13,262 nucleotides of DNA, from assembly GCA_023435965.1 (NCBI GenBank), contig JAEZLC010000134.1, positions 1-13,262 of the forward strand, given 5' to 3'. The notes beneath the pieces are model-generated. The model was given only the letters and a program-made list of their open reading frames with translations, ran no database searches and was not told the DNA's origin. Shown here piece after piece: positions 6,597-13,262 of the stretch. Within the stretch, counting starts at the first letter, position 1; each line of letters opens with the position of its first letter. Source of the DNA: Cyanobacteria bacterium OH_CDB_58. Its GTDB lineage: Bacteria > Cyanobacteriota > Vampirovibrionia > Gastranaerophilales > Gastranaerophilaceae. The position numbers and the translations under genes are program-made.

Positions 6597-8279
6597 GGAC
6601 TGTTCTGATGCCTTAATAGGTGATCCAATAACTCTTTCAATGTTAGCTGCAGCAACATTATAGTTCAACAAGGTGTTGTAATAGTCTAATTGAGCGTTTC
6701 TATAAGTGGTTTCTGCATCCTTTAACTCAATTGCATCACCCATTCCGACCTTATATCTTCCGCTTGCCAAATCGTACTGTTCTTTCGCTCTTTTCATTGA
6801 AAGCTTAGCAACAGGAATACTGTCTTGAGCATTGTAAAGCTGGATATATGCCTGTTTTACTTCAAGATAAACTTTTTGTTTCTGATATTCATAATCAGCC
6901 AAGTCTCTTTTGTACGTTGCCTTTGCTTCATCAACCTGTTTCTTCAGCAAGAAAAGGTTGGTAGAGCGGTAAGTAAGACCAGCTCCTAATTGATACCCGT
7001 GGTCTTTATTTGGAGAAGTACCACCAAGCGTATAATTCCCGAAAGCTACTACATCGGGAGCGAACGCTCTTACAGACGCTTTTATCAAAACCTCAGATCC
7101 TTCAACTTTTTTCTTTGCGGCCAATAATTCCGGTCTTGTTTCATAGGCTGTCTGCAAAATTTCATCGAACCCAATTTTATACACTTGTGATTCGAGCTTA
7201 TCGGCGATAGTATAGTTGCTAAATTCAGGAATACCCAGTGCCGCACTAACTTGAGCGTATGCAAGGGCAACATTATTCTTAGACTTTATGCAGTCTAACT
7301 TTGCTTTGCCCAAATTATACTCAGCGGTCATAACGTCAATTTTAGCCTTTGTCCCGATATTATAATATGCCTGTGCCTGTTTTAAATGCGTTTCATAGTT
7401 TTTTACCGTTTTTTCCAGAACTTCCTGCTGCTGGATTGCGAACAACAAGTTAAAATATGAGCTTTTTACGTTGTAAATGACCTCATTTATGCTCATCTGC
7501 AATGTATTTTGAGATGCTTCATACGCTTTTGTTGATATATCAGCCGCTGATTTTGTCTTGCCAAAGTCAAAAAGCAACATATCAGCACTGACCTTTGGCA
7601 TAGAGTACATTCCGTATTTTTGGTTAGGGAAAGCAAAGTTTCCTATTAACATATCATTTCTTGAATAATTTGCATCCAAACCGAACTTGGGGAAGTATGC
7701 AGACCACGCTTGAGCAATTTTACTCTTATAAATCTCCGTTGAGCTCATAGAAGACCTTATTGCAGGATGATTTTCCAGAGCAAGCTTAATACAATCATCT
7801 ATAGAAATAATTCGGTTGCTCGCAACTGATCCTTCAACCTTTTTGGCAACATCTTTATCCGACATAATTTTTATTTCGGATGAAGAATTGGAGTTTAAAC
7901 CAGACTTCGTTTCCTTTACTCTTTGAAGCTTAACTTTGTTTTTATCAGAAGTCTTAGATTCTTTTAAATCATTTTCTGAAGGCAGCTGAGAAGATTGGAT
8001 CTCAGATTTATTATCTGTTTTTCTGGTAAAGATTTTGAAAGAATATTTTTTTTCTTTTTTAACTTCCGCTCTTTTAGAAGCCTCAGGAGTAAAAACAGTG
8101 TCAATGTCTGATTCTTTTTTATTTTCTGAAATCTTTTCATCTTGCTTTTTTGCAAATATTGTCTTTATAGATTTTTTGCTTGGCACGCTCTTCTCTGTAG
8201 CAACATCCTGAGCGAAAACCTGATTTCCTGCCGTAAGCAATGCCAACATTATTATTAAATAATTTATTCTTCTTTCCAT
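6588..8279 (-). CDS. TolC-like outer-membrane efflux channel with long charged N-terminal extension
   Basis: A 563-residue protein. Residues 1-23 are a signal peptide (basic MERR, hydrophobic core, cleavage likely after VFA at 21-23). Residues about 24-155 are polar, rich in Lys, Ser, Glu and Asp and probably disordered. The outer-membrane efflux protein domain begins at ISIDDCIKLALENHP (158-172), the usual start of mature TolC family proteins, and runs as two repeats, about 160-350 and 365-555, with the typical helical segments AQAYYNIGTKAKIDV (302-316) and QYDLASGRYKVGMGDAIEL (501-519). It should form a trimeric exit duct through the outer membrane for the pump encoded just upstream. The extension makes it longer than common TolC proteins of around 450-500 residues. 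No lipobox Cys is seen. The ATG at 8279 follows GGATGAG as a weak SD, 37 bases after the pump stop. Confidence 0.92.
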   Translation of the reverse strand: MERRINYLIIMLALLTAGNQVFAQDVATEKSVPSKKSIKTIFAKKQDEKISENKKESDIDTVFTPEASKRAEVKKEKKYSFKIFTRKTDNKSEIQSSQLPSENDLKESKTSDKNKVKLQRVKETKSGLNSNSSSEIKIMSDKDVAKKVEGSVASNRIISIDDCIKLALENHPAIRSSMSSTEIYKSKIAQAWSAYFPKFGLDANYSRNDMLIGNFAFPNQKYGMYSMPKVSADMLLFDFGKTKSAADISTKAYEASQNTLQMSINEVIYNVKSSYFNLLFAIQQQEVLEKTVKNYETHLKQAQAYYNIGTKAKIDVMTAEYNLGKAKLDCIKSKNNVALAYAQVSAALGIPEFSNYTIADKLESQVYKIGFDEILQTAYETRPELLAAKKKVEGSEVLIKASVRAFAPDVVAFGNYTLGGTSPNKDHGYQLGAGLTYRSTNLFLLKKQVDEAKATYKRDLADYEYQKQKVYLEVKQAYIQLYNAQDSIPVAKLSMKRAKEQYDLASGRYKVGMGDAIELKDAETTYRNAQLDYYNTLLNYNVAAANIERVIGSPIKASEQSLI

Positions 8280-8316
8280 ACTCTCATCCGTTTCAAAAAA
8301 CTTCTTTTTATAAATA

Positions 8317-11300
8317 TTATACTTCTTTTTTCACTTCAGACTTTTTATGCATAACCTTATCAACAAAAGACTGAACCACCACGTAGAACGCAGGGGTCAA
8401 AAGTGTACCTATAGTACCTGCAGCGATCATACCTCCAAAAACTGTATTACCGACAGACATCCTGCTTTGAGCACCTGCACCAGAGGCAAGAACCAAAGGC
8501 AATACCCCTAATACAAACGCAACAACGGTCATCATTACGGCTCTAAATCTTATCTGTGCCGCTTGGATTGCAGCTTCTTCTATGGACAGTCCCTGCTCTT
8601 CGTGCAAGACTTTTGCAAACTCCACTATAAGAATAGCTTGCTTAGTGGCAAGACCGATAAGCATTATCATACCTACCTGAGAGTACAAGTCAAATGCTTG
8701 TCCCATCATAAGTTGGAATATCAAAGCACCTGCTGCAGCAACCGGAGAAATCAACATAACCGCAAAAGGAATTGTCCAACTTTCGTATAGTGCCACGAGG
8801 AATAAATATACAAACAACAACGACAAGCTTATGATATAAACAGTTTGCCCGGATGCTTCTCTTTCTTGAGCAGAAGAACCAGACCATTCAAAGCTTATAT
8901 CTTTTGGCAATACTCTATTTGCTACATTCTCCATAGCACTCATTGCCTCACCTGAACTTTTACCCATCGCAGGAGCTCCGTTTATTGCAACTGAGCGGTA
9001 CTGGTTATATCTTGTTATAGAAGAAGAGCCTACAGACTGCTCCAACTTAACCATAGTTGTTATAGGAACCATTTTCCCTCTCATGTTTTTAACATATATG
9101 CCTGTAATATCGGTGGCTTTTCTTCTGAAGTTTTCATCCGCTTGAAGCTGAACCCTGAAAACCCTTCCAAGCTTATTAAAATCGTTTACGTAATAAGTAC
9201 CTAAAGTAGATGCCAGAGTGGCGTAAAGTTCCTGCAAATCAACGCTCTGTGCAAGAGCTTTTTGATAATCAATATTGACAACATATTGAGGTACATTTGC
9301 CTGATAAGTCGTAAATACGTTTGACAAAGTTTTATTGCTATTCGCTTCCATCAATAAAGCATTCGAATGTTTTTCCAAATCCTGAGGAGAATATTCCCCC
9401 TTAGAAAGCATTTGGAACTCAAATCCTCCAAGCATACCCATACCAGAAATCGCAGGCGGAGAAAAGACCCCAATAGATGCTTCATTTATTTGTGAAACAT
9501 TCTTTCTTATCTCTCTCAAAATAGCGTTATGAGACAGATTGGTAGGTCTTCCCTGAATTTTTCTTATTATCCAATCGATAGGATCCACTTTTCGCTCATG
9601 CCAAGGAAGCAATCTTATTACACAAAATGCCTGGTTTGTAGGACCCATTCCTACAAAGGTAATAATCTCTTCAACACCGTCAACGTCTTTAACAAAGCCT
9701 TCAAACCTTGTAGCAACGTCAGACGTTCTTGCAATAGAAGCACCTGCAGGAAGTGAAATCTGTGACATAAGAACCGCTTGATCTTCATCAGGAATAAATC
9801 CTGTAGGGATAATCTTAAATAATAATAACATCACCAAAAGAGTTATCCCGTAAAATTTCAGTGTTAGTTTCTTATCATAGACGAATTTTTTTACATAGCC
9901 GATATAAAAATCTGTCAAACGAGAAAAATACTCGTCAAACTTTATAAACGTTTTTTTAATTAATGCCGTGAACCAATTACTAGGCTCTTTATTTGGGTCT
10001 TCTTCTTTTAATATCATTGCACATAAAGCCGGTGACAATGTCAACGCACATACTGCAGAAAGGGCTATTGAAACTGCGATACAAACACCGAATTGTTTAT
10101 ACATCAAACCTGATAATCCGGGAACGAATGCGACAGGAACGAATACCGCCATAAGAACAAGAGCCATTGCAACTAAGGCTCCGCCAACTTCTTGCATTGT
10201 CATCTGAGTGGCTTCTATTGGTGTTTTACCTTCTTCAAGGTGTCTCTTGACGTTTTCGATTACAACAATTGCATCATCTACTACCGTTGCAACCGCCAAC
10301 ACCATAGCAAACAATGTTAACAGGTTGATTGACATCCCCAAAGGAGGCAGTGCCATAAAAGTACCTATCAGCGAAACAGGAATAGCCACACAAGGGATAA
10401 GAGTGGCTCTCCAATCACCCAAAAATACGAAAATTATAATAACTACAATCAATGAAGTAAGTAATATCGTAAGCTCAACCTCTTTCATTGATTCTGAGAT
10501 AAACAAAGTATCATCATACAATTTTGAAAGTTTTAATCCTTTAGGCAAGGTCGGATTCAGCTGTGTAACTTTTTTATCCACCTGCTTAACAATGTCAATC
10601 GCATTTGCACCAGGTGTTTGAATTATTTGTATAAGTGCTGCCGGTTGTCCGTCAACTCTACCTATCGTACTGTATGTTTGGGCACCAAGTTCAATTCTTG
10701 ATATATCCTTCAGCTTAACATCAGAACCCTCTGCACTTGAGCGAACAATTATTTCTTCGAATTCTTTAGGTTCTAGCAATCTTCCTTTTGTTCTTAATGT
10801 AATCTTCAAGTCCTGCTTATCAACCCCGGGTTCTTGACCTAAAGCACCCGCTGAGACCTGAACGTTCTGGGTTTGAATAGCTTTTACAACTTCAGAAACG
10901 GAAACACTTAGGTTTGCCATTTTTTGAGGATTTAACCATACACGCATGCTGTAATCACCTGCACCGAATATGTTTACCTCCCCGACACCTTTAATCCTTT
11001 TTATCTCATCTTTGATAAAGATTGAAGCATAGTTTGTGATGTCAAGCTGATTCCACGATCCATCCTCTGAACTGAGGTTCAAAATACAAACCCCTGCACC
11101 GCCCACTTTATTTTGAGCTGTAACGCCGAGTCTTTTTATCTCTTCAGGCAGCTTAGGAGTAACCTGCTGTAATCTGTTTTGTACGTTAACTAGGTTAATG
11201 TCCTTGTTAGTACCTACTTTAAAATATATTTGCAGAGAGTACAATTCGTCAGAACTGGTCGACGTCATGTAAAGCATATCGCTTACACCGTTGACTTGAG

Positions 11301-11529
11301 ACTCAATAACCGAAGCTACTGAAGACTCTATGACATTTGCACTTGCACCAGGATATGCCGCCGTAACAACTACTTGAGGAGGCGTAATATCAGGATATTT
11401 CTCAAGCTTCAATCCCATTATAGAAATAACCCCAACCAAAATAAGGAAAATTGAAATAACCATCGCAAATCTTGGTTTAGTTATAAAAAAGTATAAATTC
11501 TTTTTATCGATTTTTTTATTATCTTCCAT
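8317..11529 (-). CDS. RND efflux pump, inner-membrane permease (HAE1/AcrB type)
   Basis: A 1070-residue proton-driven inner-membrane transporter of the hydrophobic/amphiphilic efflux (HAE1) family, normally a homotrimer. Features: first transmembrane helix about 20-40 followed by [22 protein letters not shown] (42-63); the first periplasmic porter region about 41-345; helices 2-6 between about 350 and 505 with the proton-relay D418/D419 in [12 protein letters not shown]; a second helix start near 555-575 followed by GFIPDEDQA (577-585); the second porter region about 577-890; and helices 8-12 from about 895 on, with K963 in [14 protein letters not shown] and RFRAVMMT around R996. These match the AcrB residues D407/D408, K940 and R971. 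Length is full. Drug range cannot be predicted. The gene starts two bases after the adaptor stop; the SD GAAGGA is inside the adaptor gene. Confidence 0.96.
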   Translation of the reverse strand: MEDNKKIDKKNLYFFITKPRFAMVISIFLILVGVISIMGLKLEKYPDITPPQVVVTAAYPGASANVIESSVASVIESQVNGVSDMLYMTSTSSDELYSLQIYFKVGTNKDINLVNVQNRLQQVTPKLPEEIKRLGVTAQNKVGGAGVCILNLSSEDGSWNQLDITNYASIFIKDEIKRIKGVGEVNIFGAGDYSMRVWLNPQKMANLSVSVSEVVKAIQTQNVQVSAGALGQEPGVDKQDLKITLRTKGRLLEPKEFEEIIVRSSAEGSDVKLKDISRIELGAQTYSTIGRVDGQPAALIQIIQTPGANAIDIVKQVDKKVTQLNPTLPKGLKLSKLYDDTLFISESMKEVELTILLTSLIVVIIIFVFLGDWRATLIPCVAIPVSLIGTFMALPPLGMSINLLTLFAMVLAVATVVDDAIVVIENVKRHLEEGKTPIEATQMTMQEVGGALVAMALVLMAVFVPVAFVPGLSGLMYKQFGVCIAVSIALSAVCALTLSPALCAMILKEEDPNKEPSNWFTALIKKTFIKFDEYFSRLTDFYIGYVKKFVYDKKLTLKFYGITLLVMLLLFKIIPTGFIPDEDQAVLMSQISLPAGASIARTSDVATRFEGFVKDVDGVEEIITFVGMGPTNQAFCVIRLLPWHERKVDPIDWIIRKIQGRPTNLSHNAILREIRKNVSQINEASIGVFSPPAISGMGMLGGFEFQMLSKGEYSPQDLEKHSNALLMEANSNKTLSNVFTTYQANVPQYVVNIDYQKALAQSVDLQELYATLASTLGTYYVNDFNKLGRVFRVQLQADENFRRKATDITGIYVKNMRGKMVPITTMVKLEQSVGSSSITRYNQYRSVAINGAPAMGKSSGEAMSAMENVANRVLPKDISFEWSGSSAQEREASGQTVYIISLSLLFVYLFLVALYESWTIPFAVMLISPVAAAGALIFQLMMGQAFDLYSQVGMIMLIGLATKQAILIVEFAKVLHEEQGLSIEEAAIQAAQIRFRAVMMTVVAFVLGVLPLVLASGAGAQSRMSVGNTVFGGMIAAGTIGTLLTPAFYVVVQSFVDKVMHKKSEVKKEV

Positions 11530-11531
11530 GT

Positions 11532-12698
11532 TTATTTATGTTCCTTCTCACCCTCGGATTTTTCTGTTCCGTCATCAACCTTAACTTTCAGTCCAGGCTT
11601 TAACATCTGAATACCTTTAGAAATAATAACGTCGTTTGGTTTTAACCCTTCTTCCACTATCCAGCAGTTTCCAACCGGATCTGATATTTTGATGAATTTT
11701 TGTTGAGCTTTTCCTTCTTTATCTATAACCCACACAAAATATCCTTTAGTACTGTTAGTTACTGTAGATTGAGGAACTAATGTAACTTTTCTAGGTACGG
11801 TAGAAGATGCAACTACTTTTATGTAATCTCCGGGCACCAACAGATTATTTTTATTCGGGAATGTTGCCCTAAGATCTATTGTTCCGGCAGAAGGATCAAC
11901 CATGTTATTTATAAACTCAATTTTACCGGTAACAGGATACTTGGAACCATCTGCTAACTCGAGTTCAACTTTCATATTAGACAAATCAGCTTTTTCATCT
12001 GATTTCTTAAATTTCATATAATCTTCACTTTTAAGGTTGAAATAAGCATAAACAGGGTCTACACTGACGATTTTAGCTAAAGCACCGACTTGGGGGTTCA
12101 CAAGGTTTCCCTCAGTTATTATTATTTTACCGATTTTTCCGTCAATAGGAGATGTCACTCTTGTATAACTTAAATTTAGCCTAGCTTTTGCAAGGTTAGC
12201 TCTGTTAACATCAAGCATTGCTCTATTTTGATCACGAGTAGCAACCGCTGCATCGTAATACGATTTGCTGACAAAATCACCTTTTACCAATTCCTGAGCT
12301 CTTTTCAGCTCTTTTTCAGAATTTATTAACGCAGCTTGAGACTGTCTAACTGCCGCTTGAGCATTCTGAACAGCGATTTGATATTCATTAGGCTCAATTA
12401 AAAATAATGTCTGCCCTTTTTTGACAGAAGCACCTTCTTCAAAATACCTCTTTTGAAGCCAACCATTAACTCTTGCGACAACATCAACAGTATATTTAGC
12501 TTCTAATCGCCCAGCCGAATCTGCTTCATCATAAATTTCATTTTCAATAACTTGTGCTACTTCTACTACTGGAGGTTTGGATCTCATTTTCATCATCATC
12601 TGAACCCCAATTGCGGACATAACCTTATTAAATACTATAGGAAGCACAATAACCAATACTAATATAATTAATATCAGTTTTTTATTTTTCTCGTTCAT
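11532..12698 (-). CDS. RND efflux periplasmic adaptor (membrane fusion protein, AcrA/MexA type)
   Basis: A 388-residue HlyD-family adaptor. The N-terminus (MNEKNKK then about residues 8-23 hydrophobic) is an uncleaved anchor or signal without a lipobox Cys, unlike lipidated AcrA. A lipoyl half-motif with [20 protein letters not shown] (77-96) precedes an alpha-helical hairpin (about 104-172) rich in Ala, Gln and Lys, then the second lipoyl half [15 protein letters not shown] (176-190), a beta-barrel (about 212-300) and a membrane-proximal domain (about 300-375). The tail is charged. It should link the pump to the TolC-like channel across the periplasm. It is the first gene of the efflux operon: ATG at 12698 with SD AGAGGA at 12705-12710, and a promoter/operator about 90 bases upstream. 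Confidence 0.95.
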   Translation of the reverse strand: MNEKNKKLILIILVLVIVLPIVFNKVMSAIGVQMMMKMRSKPPVVEVAQVIENEIYDEADSAGRLEAKYTVDVVARVNGWLQKRYFEEGASVKKGQTLFLIEPNEYQIAVQNAQAAVRQSQAALINSEKELKRAQELVKGDFVSKSYYDAAVATRDQNRAMLDVNRANLAKARLNLSYTRVTSPIDGKIGKIIITEGNLVNPQVGALAKIVSVDPVYAYFNLKSEDYMKFKKSDEKADLSNMKVELELADGSKYPVTGKIEFINNMVDPSAGTIDLRATFPNKNNLLVPGDYIKVVASSTVPRKVTLVPQSTVTNSTKGYFVWVIDKEGKAQQKFIKISDPVGNCWIVEEGLKPNDVIISKGIQMLKPGLKVKVDDGTEKSEGEKEHK

Positions 12699-12771
12699 AT
12701 GAAATCCTCTTAGCTAATGTTTCTGATTCTTTACGGCAATTATTGATTGCTTTTTGTGCAGTCAAATCACC

Positions 12772-12789
12772 ATGTTGTAATTACAACAT
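12772..12789. promoter_or_regulatory. Perfect 18-bp palindromic operator at the efflux operon start site
   Basis: ATGTTGTAATTACAACAT is a perfect 18-bp palindrome. It begins one base downstream of the -10 element of the minus-strand promoter and covers the predicted +1 (about 12784), a classic place for a repressor of TetR or MarR type. A shorter related sequence TTGTAACAA lies at 12822-12830, next to the -35 element, and may be a second weak site. No regulator gene is visible beside it. Confidence 0.65.
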
Positions 12790-12790
12790 C

Positions 12791-12818
12791 ATAATATCAT
12801 AATTAAGTATTAATGCAA
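12791..12818 (-). promoter_or_regulatory. Candidate promoter of the RND efflux operon
   Basis: Minus strand: TTGCAT (12818-12813), 16-base spacer, TATTAT (12796-12791) with T-G-A before it (extended -10). Transcription from about 12784 would give an 86-base leader before the adaptor ATG. The rest of the intergenic region 12699-12958 shows a small GCAAT/ATTGC hairpin at 12736-12750, the palindrome, and the stem-loop after the thioredoxin-like gene; no convincing gene is seen in it. Confidence 0.6.
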
Positions 12819-12905
12819 GCTTTGTAACAAGGAACAAATGTGCACTAGCTCTATGTTTACAAAAAAATATTCTGATTACTTTTCCGATCTTGCTATTTGC
12901 AAAAC

Positions 12906-12939
12906 TTATCAAGAGTTATAGTATTACAACTCTTGATAA
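12906..12939 (-). terminator. Stem-loop after the thioredoxin-like gene, probable terminator
   Basis: TTATCAAGAGTT at 12906-12917 pairs perfectly with AACTCTTGATAA at 12928-12939 (12 bp, 10-base loop). It starts 19 bases after the stop of the thioredoxin-like gene. On the minus strand only GTTTTGC follows, so the T tract is short and termination may be leaky. Confidence 0.65.
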
Positions 12940-12958
12940 TTACAATAAATTACTTAGG

Positions 12959-13262
12959 CTATTTTGATTGGTCCTTTACCAAAATATATCTGTCTAATTC
13001 TCGTTTTAAAAGCTCAATATTATCATAATAAGCACTGTCGATATGAACTCTTGCCTTTGTTTTTTTATCTGAGATATACAACGTCGGATATGCTGAAATA
13101 TAATAATCATCAACTATTTTTTTGTTAGCTGGATCATCACAATTAATCAGAACAATATTATAGGCATTTCGATATATTGCATCAATTAATTTTAGTTTGG
13201 GTTTAAATTTTTGACAGAAACTGCACCAGTCGACGTAAAAATACAAAAGCATCGGTTTATCC
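12959..13262 (-). CDS. Thioredoxin-fold protein, 5' end beyond the window
   Basis: About 100 codons of an open frame that continues past the right edge. The first visible residues are DKPMLLYFYVDWCSFCQKFKP, which lines up with the classic thioredoxin strand and active site, so the Met at 13252 is internal (beta strand) and the true start and any signal peptide lie outside. The redox motif is W-C-S-F-C instead of W-C-G-P-C. A cis-proline motif is seen in ISAYPTLYISD, and INCDD follows the next strand as in thioredoxins. The C-terminus ends normally with TAG at 12961-12959. The protein likely acts as a thiol oxidoreductase, but the compartment cannot be told without the N-terminus. It is on the same strand as the efflux operon but separated by a stem-loop and a promoter. 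Confidence 0.85.
   Translation of the reverse strand, partial: DKPMLLYFYVDWCSFCQKFKPKLKLIDAIYRNAYNIVLINCDDPANKKIVDDYYISAYPTLYISDKKTKARVHIDSAYYDNIELLKRELDRYILVKDQSK

Noticed and set aside
12736..12755. GCAAT/ATTGC hairpin followed by TTTTT on the plus strand
   Set aside because: Five base pairs only and no plus-strand gene to terminate; on the minus strand the T run is on the wrong side.
12684..12765. A small minus-strand frame starting with TTG upstream of the adaptor (about 27 residues, TAQKAINNCRKESETL...), overlapping the adaptor start
   Set aside because: It has a rare start codon, no good SD and no recognisable domain. It could be a leader peptide or a gene remnant, but the sequence alone does not support it.
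13250..13252. ATG as the start of the thioredoxin-like gene
   Set aside because: The frame remains open upstream to the window edge and encodes D-K-P before this Met, which matches the strand before the active site in thioredoxins.

Overview
The window looks like chromosomal DNA from a low-GC, didermic (outer-membrane) bacterium. The best guess is a gut-type Melainabacteria/Vampirovibrionia (Gastranaerophilales) relative. The hints are the type IV-like pseudopilins with an FTLAEVLITLVIIGIIAAMTVPTL N-terminus, a complete RND efflux system with an outer-membrane channel, and a DNA base composition rich in A and T. The lineage is an inference from recognised protein style, not a database result. 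No rRNA, tRNA, CRISPR array, insertion sequence or phage gene was seen.

Plus-strand half (1-2971): the 3' end of gatB overlaps tcdA (ThiF-fold t6A dehydratase) by one base. Two tandem, nearly identical 184-residue pseudopilin genes follow, each with its own candidate promoter and ribosome binding site, and the pair is closed by a hairpin terminator. Next is a type II thymidine kinase gene (tdk), whose last codons form one arm of a symmetric terminator shared with the convergent gene pepA.

Minus-strand half (13262 down to 2987): a thioredoxin-like gene cut by the window edge ends in a stem-loop. An intergenic region follows, with a promoter and a perfect 18-bp palindrome over the predicted transcription start. 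Then comes a tripartite efflux operon (periplasmic adaptor, 1070-residue RND pump, TolC-like channel). Without a visible terminator the same strand continues into a soluble histidine kinase, a three-domain response regulator (receiver, degenerate GGDEF, receiver) and leucyl aminopeptidase pepA.

The adaptor, pump and channel should form one drug or metabolite export machine, probably controlled by a repressor that binds the palindrome and is encoded elsewhere. The kinase and regulator overlap by one base and are almost certainly a functional pair. They can be transcribed with the efflux genes or from an internal promoter whose predicted start is the first base of the kinase ATG, which would give a leaderless mRNA. 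The most unusual items are the pseudopilin pair, whose amino-acid differences are all in the C-terminal third, the degenerate three-domain regulator, the leaderless kinase promoter, the operator palindrome and the long charged N-terminal extension of the TolC-like protein.
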